A DNA stretch of 64,000 nucleotides from Hansschlegelia quercus (GTDB taxonomy: Bacteria > Pseudomonadota > Alphaproteobacteria > Rhizobiales > Methylopilaceae). This document shows positions 1-7,617 of the stretch, piece by piece. Each line of letters opens with the position of its first letter. Within the stretch, counting starts at the first letter, position 1. The notes beneath the pieces were generated by a model. That model searched no databases. It was given only the letters and a program-made list of their open reading frames with translations, and had not been told where the DNA came from. Location of the stretch: the NCBI RefSeq assembly GCF_004310425.1, contig NZ_SIUB01000005.1, positions 186,001 through 250,000 of the forward strand, given 5' to 3'. The position numbers and the translations under genes were made by a program.

Positions 1-1
1 G

Positions 2-355
2 CGGGTCCTCAAGGTCGAGCGCATCGTCGTGCTTGCGCATGCCGGCTGCGGCGGCGTCAGCGCGCTGTTCAACGGCGCGCCGCCCGAGGCGTCCGACTTC
101 GTCGTCAACTGGATGGACATGGCGAAGAGCGCCATCGCCGACGTCGACCCTGCGCTCGAGGGCGACGCGCGTCAGCGGGCGTCGGAGGAGGCCTGCGTCG
201 GCGTGACCCTCGAAAATCTCCACACTTTCCCTTGGGTGCGCGAGCGCATCGAAAGCGGCGAGCTCGCGCTGACCGGCATGCATTTCGGCGTCGCGACCGG
301 CTGCCTGCGCTGCCGCGACGACAAGGGTTTCTGGGCCGACGCCCCGCTCGACTGA
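2..355 (+). CDS. Beta-carbonic anhydrase, C-terminal part (5' end outside window)
   Basis: Reversible hydration of CO2 to bicarbonate is the expected cytoplasmic activity. The reading frame is open from base 2, so the start lies upstream of the window. The visible part begins RVLKVERIVVLAHAGCGG; the His and Cys of the HAxCGG motif are the last two zinc ligands of beta-class enzymes. The downstream motif ENLHTFPWVRERI and the C-terminal stretch ending in DDKGFW are also typical of the family. The Asp/Arg dyad and first zinc Cys would be upstream and cannot be checked. The gene ends 22 bases before the Fae paralogue on the same strand, so the two may be cotranscribed, which would place CO2/bicarbonate exchange next to a C1 gene. 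The family call is firm; the physiological role is inferred. Confidence 0.87.
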   Translation, partial: RVLKVERIVVLAHAGCGGVSALFNGAPPEASDFVVNWMDMAKSAIADVDPALEGDARQRASEEACVGVTLENLHTFPWVRERIESGELALTGMHFGVATGCLRCRDDKGFWADAPLD

Positions 356-377
356 CCGAACACCTCAAGGAGACGAC

Positions 378-917
378 ATGACCGACATCATCTTCCGCAC
401 CGGCGAGGCGACCGTGCTCGCGGCCGAGGGCCAGGCGACCGACGCCATGCCCGAGATCGTCATCGGCGCCGTGAACGGCCCGGTCGGGACCGCTTTCGCC
501 TCGATGCTCGGCCAGTCGGTCGGCCACACCCGCATGTTCGTTGTGCGCGACCTGAACCAGGCGGTGAAGCCGGCGGCGATCATGACCAGCAAGGTCACGA
601 TCCCGTCTGCGGAATATGTCGACCTGCTCGGCGGCGTCGTTCAGGGCGCGATCGGCGACGCCATCCTGGACAGCGTGATCGACGGCGTCATCCCGAAGGA
701 CATCGTCGACGACATCTGCATCATCCTGACGGTCTGGCTCGACCTGCGCTGCGCGGAGGACCCGAACCTCGATAAGGCCGACCTCTACCGCACGAATTAC
801 GAGGCGACCAAGCTCGCCATCAAGCGGGCGATGAACAACGAGCCGGGGATCGACGAGCTGATCGCCAACCGCAAGTCCGTCAAGCACTACGCGCTGGACG
901 GCGTCGTCGAGTACTGA
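378..917 (+). CDS. Formaldehyde-activating enzyme (Fae) paralogue
   Basis: Fae condenses formaldehyde with tetrahydromethanopterin to methylene-H4MPT in methylotrophs. This 179-residue protein covers the whole Fae fold: TGEATV at the N-terminus, VNGPVGTAF (compare RGSPAETAF in classical Fae), the PxxIMTSKVTI strand and the C-terminal NYEATKLAIKRA helix, which is almost invariant in the family. It is clearly divergent. Where Fae of Methylorubrum has AHIDLIIG with catalytic His22, this protein reads AMPEIVIG, so Met24 stands in place of the His. It is therefore probably one of the Fae-like paralogues and may not carry out the classical reaction. The start is fixed by a strong AAGGAG eight bases upstream of the ATG. 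Membership in the Fae family is certain; activity is unknown. Confidence 0.9.
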   Translation: MTDIIFRTGEATVLAAEGQATDAMPEIVIGAVNGPVGTAFASMLGQSVGHTRMFVVRDLNQAVKPAAIMTSKVTIPSAEYVDLLGGVVQGAIGDAILDSVIDGVIPKDIVDDICIILTVWLDLRCAEDPNLDKADLYRTNYEATKLAIKRAMNNEPGIDELIANRKSVKHYALDGVVEY

Positions 918-954
918 ACGCCTCCTAAGCGCCCCCGATGTTCGCTTATTGTTC

Positions 955-982
955 TTGACAGCAAAAACCCTCCCGCTAGTCT
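955..982 (+). promoter_or_regulatory. Putative sigma-70-type promoter of yifB
   Basis: A perfect TTGACA (955-960) is followed after 16 bases by TAGTCT (977-982), which keeps four of six -10 consensus bases. It lies in the 96-base gap between the Fae paralogue and yifB, about 30 bases before the yifB ATG. The prediction rests on the strong -35 box and the position. Confidence 0.4.
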
Positions 983-1013
983 CACGGTCCTTACAGGACG
1001 AGGGGCCGGCGGG

Positions 1014-2543
1014 ATGGTCGTCTGGGTGTCGACTGTCGCGTTCGAAGGCGTCGAGGCTCGTGCCGTCGACGTGCAGGTTCAGGTCGCGCCGGGCATGCCG
1101 GGCTTCGCGATCGTCGGCCTGCCTGACAAGGCTGTTTCGGAGGCGAAGGAACGGGTGCGCTCCGCGCTGATCGCCTCCGGCCTCTCCCTGCCGCCGCGGC
1201 GCATCACCATCAACCTCGCCCCCGCCGACCTTCCCAAGGAAGGCTCGCATTTCGACCTGCCGATCGCGCTCGGCCTGATGGCGGCGATCGGCGCCGTGCC
1301 GGAAGGCTCGCTCGACGGCTGCACCGTGCTCGGCGAGCTTGCGCTAGACGGCACGATCGCGAGCGTCGCGGGCTGCCTGCCTGCGGCCGTCGCGGCCCAT
1401 GCCCGCGGCCACATGCTGATCTGTCCCGAGGCCTGCGGAGCGGAAGCCGCCTGGGCGAGCGCGGACCTTCCCATTGTCGCGCCGCGCTCGCTGATCCAGA
1501 TCGCGAACCACCTCAAGGGCGTGCAGGTTCTTGCACGCCCGCGTCCGGGCCTCCCCGAAGCCGACGGTCCGGTGGGCGACCTCGCGGAGGTCCGGGGCCA
1601 AGAGACCGCCAAGCGCGCGCTGGAGATCGCGGCCGCCGGCGGACACAATCTGCTGCTCTCCGGCCCGCCGGGCGCGGGAAAGTCGATGCTGGCGAGCCGG
1701 CTCCCCGGCATCCTCCCGCCGCTCGAACCAAGGGAGCTGCTCGAGGTCGCGATGATCCGCTCGATCGCGGGCGAGCTCGCAGGCGGGCGATTGAGCGACC
1801 GCCGTCCGTTCCGCGCGCCGCACCATTCCGCCTCCATGGCGGCGCTGGTTGGCGGAGGGGCGCGACCGCGGCCGGGCGAGATCGCGCTCGCGCATAACGG
1901 CGTGCTGTTTCTCGACGAGCTGCCGGAGTTCTCCGCCCAGGCGCTCGACGCGTTGCGCCAGCCGCTCGAAAGCGGCGAGGCGGTGATCGCCCGCGCCAAT
2001 CACCGGCTGACCTATCCCGCGCGTTTCCAACTCGTCGCCGCGATGAACCCCTGCCGTTGCGGCGGGGGCGACGGCGGCCACGCCTGCCGGCGCGGTCCGC
2101 GCTGCGCGGCGGATTATCAGGCGCGAGTGTCCGGCCCGCTGCTCGACCGCATCGATCTCAGGCTCGACGTGCCCTCGGTGACTGCGACCGACCTGATGGC
2201 GCCGCCACCCTTAGAAGGCAGCGCCGCCGTCGCCGCACGCGTTCTCGACGCTCGCCGCCGTCAGCACGCACGCCATGCCGCGCTCGGCCTCAAGGGGTCG
2301 ACCCTGAACGCGCATTTGCCGGTGACCGCCGTGGGGGCGGTGGCGGAGCCCGACGTGGCGGGACGCGCCCTGCTGGTCGACGCCGCGAACGGGCTGAGGC
2401 TCTCGGCCCGCGCCTATCACCGCGTGCTGAAGACCGCCCGCACGATCGCCGATCTCGACGGCGCAGACTCGGTCGGCCGCATCCACGTCGCCGAAGCGCT
2501 CGCCTATCGCGCGGCGCCGGACCGCCGGGCGGAGGCCGCGTGA
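1014..2543 (+). CDS. YifB/ComM family Mg-chelatase-like AAA+ ATPase
   Basis: Members of this family (YifB; ComM in Haemophilus and Vibrio) are hexameric AAA+ helicases that promote branch migration during integration of transforming DNA. The 509-residue protein has the family's full length. An N-terminal Lon-protease-like fold (about residues 1-170, with GLPDKAVSEAKERVRSAL) is followed by the AAA+ Mg-chelatase domain. Walker A is GPPGAGKSM near residue 223 and Walker B is GVLFLDELPEF. A Cys cluster (NPCRCGGG ... CRRGPRC) resembles the zinc-finger-like insert of ComM. The C-terminal helical domain ends in the usual RAYHRVLKTARTIADLDG. The ATG at 1014 gives the canonical N-terminus. It converges on the acyltransferase gene with a gap of six bases. 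The family is certain; a DNA-uptake role in this organism is inferred. Confidence 0.93.
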   Translation: MVVWVSTVAFEGVEARAVDVQVQVAPGMPGFAIVGLPDKAVSEAKERVRSALIASGLSLPPRRITINLAPADLPKEGSHFDLPIALGLMAAIGAVPEGSLDGCTVLGELALDGTIASVAGCLPAAVAAHARGHMLICPEACGAEAAWASADLPIVAPRSLIQIANHLKGVQVLARPRPGLPEADGPVGDLAEVRGQETAKRALEIAAAGGHNLLLSGPPGAGKSMLASRLPGILPPLEPRELLEVAMIRSIAGELAGGRLSDRRPFRAPHHSASMAALVGGGARPRPGEIALAHNGVLFLDELPEFSAQALDALRQPLESGEAVIARANHRLTYPARFQLVAAMNPCRCGGGDGGHACRRGPRCAADYQARVSGPLLDRIDLRLDVPSVTATDLMAPPPLEGSAAVAARVLDARRRQHARHAALGLKGSTLNAHLPVTAVGAVAEPDVAGRALLVDAANGLRLSARAYHRVLKTARTIADLDGADSVGRIHVAEALAYRAAPDRRAEAA

Positions 2544-2549
2544 GCGCCG

Positions 2550-3581
2550 TCAGGCCGCGTGGCGGCTCGCATCGGCGCCGTAATAATCGACGTAGCGCGG
2601 GTTGATCGCGGTCTTCGGCAGGATGATGAGCACATCGGTCGTGCCGAACTGGCGGTCGACCACCGCCCCGTCGCCGATATAGGCGCCGACCCTGAGATAG
2701 CCCTTGATCAAGGGCGGCAACGCCTTCAGCGCCTTGCGCTGGTCGATCTCGTCCTTCGGGATCAGGTCGAACGCCGCCCGACGCTCGGGAAGCGCCGTCG
2801 CCGACCATTCCGGCGGCGCTGCGTGGAAGTGGTGGAGGTAGGACAGCGCGAGCCGCAGCTTTTCCGGCTCGACGCCCTCGAGGCTCGCGCAGCCGATCAT
2901 CACGTCGACGCGGTGCGCGAGCACATAGGCCCAGATGCCGTGCCACAGCAGTTCGACCGTACGTTTGTCGCGGTAGGGCTTCAGCACGCAAGAGCGACCG
3001 AGCTCGAGGAAGGACAGGCCGCGATGCCGCGCGATGAGCGGGCCGATGTCGAACTCGTTGGCGGTGTAGAAGCCGAACGCCGCTTCCGCCGCCGCCTGCC
3101 TCAGCAGCCGATAGGTGCCGACGACCTTGGGCTTGCGCGCCGCTTCGGTCTCGCCGGGCGCCACCTCTATCCCTTTCAGGCCGGGCATCAGCTTCGCCAG
3201 GCTGAAGCCGCCCTTCGGCTTGGCGCGGTCGTAGACCAGCAGGTGGTCGCAGACCGCGTCGAAGGGGTCCATGTCGCGCCGCGCAATGCGGAAGAAGGCG
3301 TCGGGCGTCGCCGACATCTCCTCGAAGAACACGCGATAGCGCAGGCGCTGGGCGCGCTTGACGTCCTTCGGGCGCTCGGCGAGCCGGAGCTCCAGTCCGC
3401 CGATGCGACCGAGCGGAGCGGGCAACGCCTGCGCCGCCTTGGCGAGGCGGGCGCGAATCGCGGCCTTTTCGACCGGATCCGGCTTGAACGACCACAGCCA
3501 GCCCGGTTTCAGCGCCGCCTTGCGCGGACTGAACGCCGGCGGAAAAGCATCGCCTTCCGGATGGGAACGATGATCGGCCAT
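2550..3581 (-). CDS. olsB: GNAT N-acyltransferase, ornithine-lipid OlsB-like
   Basis: OlsB transfers a 3-hydroxyacyl chain from ACP to the alpha-amino group of ornithine, the first step of ornithine-lipid synthesis at the inner membrane. The protein has the OlsB/hemolysin-like acyltransferase signature: ELRLAERPKDVKRAQRLRYR, then VFFEEM, the acidic DPFDAVCDHLLV, VGTYRLLR, and FLELGRSCVLKPYR. It is 343 residues long, with an N-terminal extension of about 55 residues compared with typical OlsB. An upstream in-frame ATG exists at 3632, but the ATG at 3581 is preceded by AGGGGAGA at good spacing and was chosen. The usual partner olsA is not adjacent, which leaves some doubt about substrate. Membership in the OlsB-like GNAT group is strong. 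Confidence 0.8.
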   Translation of the reverse strand: MADHRSHPEGDAFPPAFSPRKAALKPGWLWSFKPDPVEKAAIRARLAKAAQALPAPLGRIGGLELRLAERPKDVKRAQRLRYRVFFEEMSATPDAFFRIARRDMDPFDAVCDHLLVYDRAKPKGGFSLAKLMPGLKGIEVAPGETEAARKPKVVGTYRLLRQAAAEAAFGFYTANEFDIGPLIARHRGLSFLELGRSCVLKPYRDKRTVELLWHGIWAYVLAHRVDVMIGCASLEGVEPEKLRLALSYLHHFHAAPPEWSATALPERRAAFDLIPKDEIDQRKALKALPPLIKGYLRVGAYIGDGAVVDRQFGTTDVLIILPKTAINPRYVDYYGADASRHAA

Positions 3582-3680
3582 TGGCGCGTCTCCCCTGAGG
3601 GGCCGTCGCGCGAGGCCCCTCGCGCAGAGCAATGACTCATATTCGCCCGACAGGCATATGACAAAGCCGCGCGCGGCCGT

Positions 3681-5420
3681 TCACGCGGCCCGGCGCCGCG
3701 CGAACAGCGCCGCAAGCTCAGCGTGATCGAGCGGCTTCGCGATCAGGGCGTCGACGCCCGCGCGAAGCGCTTCGTCGCGGTCCTGCGCGGTGGCGTTGGC
3801 GCTCAGCGCGATCACTAGCGCAGGCTTGCGCGTGGAGCCGGCCTCGGCCGCCCGGATACGGCGGGCGACGCCGCAGCCGTCGAGACGCGGCATGCGGAGG
3901 TCGATCAGCGCTACGTCGAAGAGCCCGTCCTCGAAGGCCGCGGCTGCGGATACTCCATCGCCGAAATGGGTGGCGTCGCAGCCCATGCGCCGGAGATGCG
4001 CGAGCGCGATCAACGCGCTCACCGGATCGTCCTCGGCGAGCAGCACCCGCAGGCCGCCGACATTCGGGAAGACCATCGGCGCAGCGGATTGGGACGGCGT
4101 TTCCGGTTCCGCGACCGGATCGAGCAGCCGGTCGAGCAGGGATGCCGCGCGCACCGGCTTCACGAGATAGCCGTCGAAGCCGTCCGCGACGAGCCGAAGA
4201 AGTTCGCGCCGCTCGGCGGGGGAAAGCAGCAGCAGCACGCGCTTCGCTCCGCCCTCGCGCGCGGTCGCCGCAAGTCCCCCGGCGCCCGGCCCCGCGGCGC
4301 GGTCGATCAACGCCACGTCGCAGCCCCGTCCGGCCTCGCGCAGATCGGTCTCGGGCCCGACGAGAGCGACGCCGCCGCCCCAAAGCCGGATGCGCTCCGA
4401 GAGCCACGGCCCGCTGAACGGCCCGGCGGAGACGACCAGGACGCTCCGCCCCGCCAGCGGCTCGCGCGTCGGCGCAGCGGAGCCCTGCCAGGGCAGGCTC
4501 AGAGTGAAAATCGCGCCGGCGCCGGCTTCCGCCTCCGCCGACAGCGCGCCGCCCATGGCGTGGGCGAGCTTGCGGCTGATCGCAAGACCAAGGCCCACGC
4601 CGCTCGCGCCGATATCCGGCCCGCGTTCGAACTCGCCGAACAGCCGTTCGGAATCGTCCTGCGGAAAGCCCGGCCCAGTGTCGCTCACGGCGAACTTGAT
4701 CTCGCCGTCCGCGATGTCCACGCGCAGGCCGACGCCGCCGGTCTCGGTGAACTTCACCGCGTTGCCGGCGAGGTTCAACAGCACCTGTCGGATGCGCGGC
4801 GCGTCGCCGTCGAGCATGTCCGGAACGCCGTCGCCCAGCATCACGGCGAGGTCGAGCCCCTTGGCCTGCGCGCGCGGCGCAAGCAGCTCCGCCACGCCCT
4901 CGACGAGTTCGGCGACCGAGAACGAGGCGTTCTGCAGCGTGAGCCGATCGGCGTCGATGCGGGAGAGATCGAGGATTTCGTCGACAAGCGAGAGCATCGC
5001 CTCGGCGGACTGCTTCACGGCGCCTGCATAAGCGCGTTGTTCAGGCGCAAGCGCGGTCTCCAGCAGCAACTCCGTCGTGCCGATCACGCCTGAAAGCGGC
5101 GTACGCATCTCGTGCGTCACGGTCGCGAGGAACATGGTCTTGGCGCGGTCGCCGGTAATCGCGCGGGCTTCCGCGTCCGCCATCGCCCGCTCCCCCTCGC
5201 GGCGCACCGCCTCGATGCGCTCCTCGGCGGACCATGTCGCATCCTGCTGGGTTTCGAGCGCGGCCTCGAGCGCAGCGATCCGGATGCGGTCGCGCGCGAT
5301 CCGCCGGTGGGCGACGGCCGCAGCGAGGATCGCCGCGCAGACGACAGCCGTCAGGACCAGTTCGACCAAAAGCCACAAACCCCAAGACCGGGCGGCCCCT
5401 GGGGCCAGGGGTCGCTTCAA
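3681..5420 (-). CDS. Hybrid sensor histidine kinase with two receiver modules
   Basis: Membrane-bound sensor kinase of unknown signal. A single transmembrane segment near the N-terminus (WLLVELVLTAVVCAAILAAA) leads into a coiled coil and then the HisKA H-box THEMRTPLSGVIG. HATPase motifs follow: NLAGNAVKFTETGG (N box), DTGPGF (G1) and GVGLGLAISRKL (G2). Next come a degenerate receiver domain (VVSAGP in place of the acidic pair; VALIDRAAG at the acceptor) and a complete receiver (LLAEDDP, VALIDLRMPRLDG, Lys in IAKPL). There is no periplasmic sensing domain. The start is uncertain: the open frame reaches an ATG at 5591, overlapping the divergent GreA/GreB gene by 78 bases. The only other upstream candidate is a TTG at 5420 just before the membrane segment, used here. 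No convincing ribosome-binding site supports either. Confidence 0.82.
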   Translation of the reverse strand: MKRPLAPGAARSWGLWLLVELVLTAVVCAAILAAAVAHRRIARDRIRIAALEAALETQQDATWSAEERIEAVRREGERAMADAEARAITGDRAKTMFLATVTHEMRTPLSGVIGTTELLLETALAPEQRAYAGAVKQSAEAMLSLVDEILDLSRIDADRLTLQNASFSVAELVEGVAELLAPRAQAKGLDLAVMLGDGVPDMLDGDAPRIRQVLLNLAGNAVKFTETGGVGLRVDIADGEIKFAVSDTGPGFPQDDSERLFGEFERGPDIGASGVGLGLAISRKLAHAMGGALSAEAEAGAGAIFTLSLPWQGSAAPTREPLAGRSVLVVSAGPFSGPWLSERIRLWGGGVALVGPETDLREAGRGCDVALIDRAAGPGAGGLAATAREGGAKRVLLLLSPAERRELLRLVADGFDGYLVKPVRAASLLDRLLDPVAEPETPSQSAAPMVFPNVGGLRVLLAEDDPVSALIALAHLRRMGCDATHFGDGVSAAAAFEDGLFDVALIDLRMPRLDGCGVARRIRAAEAGSTRKPALVIALSANATAQDRDEALRAGVDALIAKPLDHAELAALFARRRAA

Positions 5421-5513
5421 TGCGGGAGGGGATGGTAGGGTCGCCGGATTGATGAACTCGTAACGTCCGGCCGAGCGCCGCCGGACGAGGAAGCCCGGAA
5501 GTCGCCCGAAGCC

Positions 5514-5993
5514 ATGAGCGTCGCATTCACCAAGGAGACGGACCTCGAGGCGACTGCCGCCGACCTGCCCGACCGGCCGATCTCGCAGCATCCGAACCTC
5601 GTGACGCCGGAAGGTCTCGCCGCCATCGACGCCGCGCTGGCGGAGGCGCGCGCGGCCTATGCCGCGGCGCAGGTCGCGGGCGGCGTCGAAAGCGACCGCA
5701 CGGCAATGGCGCGCGCGACGCGGGATCTCCGCTACTGGTCTTCGCGGCGGGCGAGCGCGGAGATGGTGGAGCGGCCGAGATCGCTCGACACCGTCGCCTT
5801 CGGCGCGCGCGTGACCTTCGAGCGTGAGGACGGTCGCCGGCAGAGCTACAGGATCGTCGGCGAAGACGAAGCGGACCCGACTAAGGGGTCGGTCTCCTAT
5901 GTCGCCCCGCTCGCCCGCGCGCTGCTCGGCAGATCGGTCGGCGACGTCGCTCAGGCGCCGAATGGCGAGGTGGAGGTCCTCGCCATCGAGTGA
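5514..5993 (+). CDS. GreA/GreB-type transcript cleavage factor
   Basis: Gre factors rescue backtracked RNA polymerase by stimulating transcript cleavage in the secondary channel. The 159-residue protein has an N-terminal helical hairpin beginning with TPEGLAAIDAAL and ending in LRYWSSRRASAEMV. Its C-terminal FKBP-like domain has VAFGARVTFE, the YRIVGEDEADP strand typical of Gre, and VSYVAPLARALLGRSVGD. The coiled-coil half differs from housekeeping GreA, so this is probably one of the extra Gre-family proteins common in alphaproteobacteria rather than GreA itself. It runs divergently from the hybrid kinase and may share its upstream region. Confidence 0.87.
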   Translation: MSVAFTKETDLEATAADLPDRPISQHPNLVTPEGLAAIDAALAEARAAYAAAQVAGGVESDRTAMARATRDLRYWSSRRASAEMVERPRSLDTVAFGARVTFEREDGRRQSYRIVGEDEADPTKGSVSYVAPLARALLGRSVGDVAQAPNGEVEVLAIE

Positions 5994-6002
5994 GGCGTTC
6001 CT

Positions 6003-6254
6003 TCAGTCCGCGGCCTTTGCGTCGCGGAAGTAGGGCTCGACCGGCCCCTTGAGCAGGATAGTCATCGGATTGCCGGCGCGGTCACGCGCGGCGCCGGCGG
6101 CGACGCGGATCCAGCCTTCACTCACCGAATATTCCTCGACATTGGTCTTTTCGACGCCCTTGAAGCGGATGCCTACGCCGCGCTCCAGCGCGGCCTCATC
6201 GTAATGCGGGCTCTGCGGGTTGGAGGACAGGCGGTCGGGCGGTGTTTCGGCCAT
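6003..6254 (-). CDS. DUF3297 family protein
   Basis: A small cytoplasmic protein of 83 residues with no known function. The DUF3297 pattern is clear: PPDRLSSNPQSPHYDE near the start, a GVGIRFKGVEKTNVEEY core, the WIRV strand and a C-terminal LLKGPVEPYF. The frame extends to an ATG at 6302, but homologues begin close to the PPDRLS motif, so the internal ATG at 6254 was chosen. It converges on the Gre-type gene with a gap of nine bases. Confidence 0.85.
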   Translation of the reverse strand: MAETPPDRLSSNPQSPHYDEAALERGVGIRFKGVEKTNVEEYSVSEGWIRVAAGAARDRAGNPMTILLKGPVEPYFRDAKAAD

Positions 6255-6359
6255 GGCGGGTCTCGGTTCGTCCGGTGGTAATCGCTCGGGCCTCAAGGCC
6301 ATCCCCAGGGCGGCGCGTCAAGACGGAAGCTGTCCATCAGGACCGCTGCATGACATTCC

Positions 6360-6395
6360 TGCTGCGATGCAATATTGTAATACCGCGTCGCAGCA
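6360..6395. repeat. Inverted repeat upstream of the esterase gene
   Basis: Perfect 8-base arms TGCTGCGA (6360-6367) and TCGCAGCA (6388-6395) flank an AT-rich core containing TGCAATATTGTAA. It lies 43 bases before the esterase ATG in an otherwise GC-rich intergenic region of 183 bases. There is no T-run, so a terminator is unlikely; an operator site is possible. Position and symmetry are seen; the role is inferred. Confidence 0.4.
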
Positions 6396-6437
6396 TCAGA
6401 TACCGCCTTGATGACCGCGCGCTTCCAAGGAGACGAC

Positions 6438-7553
6438 ATGGCCCGGCACGGCGCATTTTTCGCCGATCTCGCGGACCGGCAGAGCGGCTCCGGGAGCACG
6501 TCTCGACGTCTGACCGAGATCTCGGATTTCGGTCCGAATCCCGGCTCGCTGCGGATGCTCGCCTATGCGCCCGCGGGCTTGCCGAAAAACGCGCCGCTCG
6601 TCGTTGTGTTGCACGGCTGCACGCAGACAGCGGAAGGCTATGAGAGCCACGCCGGCTGGACGAAGCTCGCGGACGCCGAAGGCTTCGCGGTTGTCTATCC
6701 CGAACAGAGCCGCTCGAACAATTCGCAAGGGTGCTTCAACTGGTTCCTCCCTGCCGACAGCGCGCGGGGCCTTGGCGAGTCGCGCTCGATCCGGGGCATG
6801 GTCGACGCCGCGACCGAGCGCTTCGGGACAGACCCCAAGCGAGTCTTCGTGACGGGCCTCTCCGCCGGCGGCGCAATGGCGGCGGCCCTGCTCGCCGACT
6901 ACCCAGAAGTGTTCGCGGCCGGCGCCGTGATTGCGGGCCTGCCCTGCGGCGCGGCGACCAGCGTCGGCGAGGCATTCGAGGCGATGTCCCATCCCCGCGA
7001 AAGATCGGCGCGCCAGCTCGGCGACATCGTGCGCGCGCGCTCCACCCACACCGGGCCATGGCCGCGCATCCAGATCTGGCACGGGAGCGCCGACCGCACC
7101 GTCACGCCGAAGAACGCGGACGCGCTGGCCCGGCAGTGGACCGATGTCCACGGCGTCGCCTACGAGACCGCGCATGAAGCGCCCGGCGCGCAATCGTCGC
7201 GCAAGACCTGGACCGCGGGCGGCCGCGCGGTCGTGGAACTGATCAGCATCCCTCGCATGGGCCATGGCACGCCGCTCGACGGCGCGGGGGGCGAGCGCAA
7301 GGGCCCGTTCATGCTCGACGTCGGCATCTCCTCGACGCGCGAGATCGCTGCGTTCTTCGGCGTGGCAGGCGCGGCCGTCACCAGGGCCGCGCCGCATCTC
7401 TCGGACGCCCGGGCGCAGAGCGCGACGAAGCCGGACGTGGTCCAGAGGAAGGTCACGAAGCGTCTCGAACCCGATCCGGAACCGAGGGGCGGCGCGCTCG
7501 ACATCGGCGCGGTGATCTCCCGTGCGCTGAAGGCCGCGGGCCTTATGCGCTAA
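6438..7553 (+). CDS. PHB depolymerase family esterase
   Basis: An alpha/beta-hydrolase of the extracellular PHB depolymerase/feruloyl esterase family (LpqC-like). Seen are the oxyanion-hole region VVLHGCTQTAEGYES, the CFNWF motif, the nucleophile elbow GLSAGG (Ser near residue 138), AGAVIAGLPCGAA and a later WHGSADRTV with the expected Asp. A His in RMGHGTPLDG completes the likely triad. The protein is 371 residues long and no clear signal peptide is visible, so it may act inside the cell on short PHB oligomers or another ester. The frame opens at 6408, but the ATG at 6438 has AAGGAGA immediately upstream and is the better start. The C-terminal 60 residues look unstructured. Confidence 0.85.
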   Translation: MARHGAFFADLADRQSGSGSTSRRLTEISDFGPNPGSLRMLAYAPAGLPKNAPLVVVLHGCTQTAEGYESHAGWTKLADAEGFAVVYPEQSRSNNSQGCFNWFLPADSARGLGESRSIRGMVDAATERFGTDPKRVFVTGLSAGGAMAAALLADYPEVFAAGAVIAGLPCGAATSVGEAFEAMSHPRERSARQLGDIVRARSTHTGPWPRIQIWHGSADRTVTPKNADALARQWTDVHGVAYETAHEAPGAQSSRKTWTAGGRAVVELISIPRMGHGTPLDGAGGERKGPFMLDVGISSTREIAAFFGVAGAAVTRAAPHLSDARAQSATKPDVVQRKVTKRLEPDPEPRGGALDIGAVISRALKAAGLMR

Positions 7554-7617
7554 TCCGCCTCGGAACCCCATCTCCTTGCCCGCGTTTGCGGAAGGGCGCA
7601 TTCAACGGAGACGGGCC

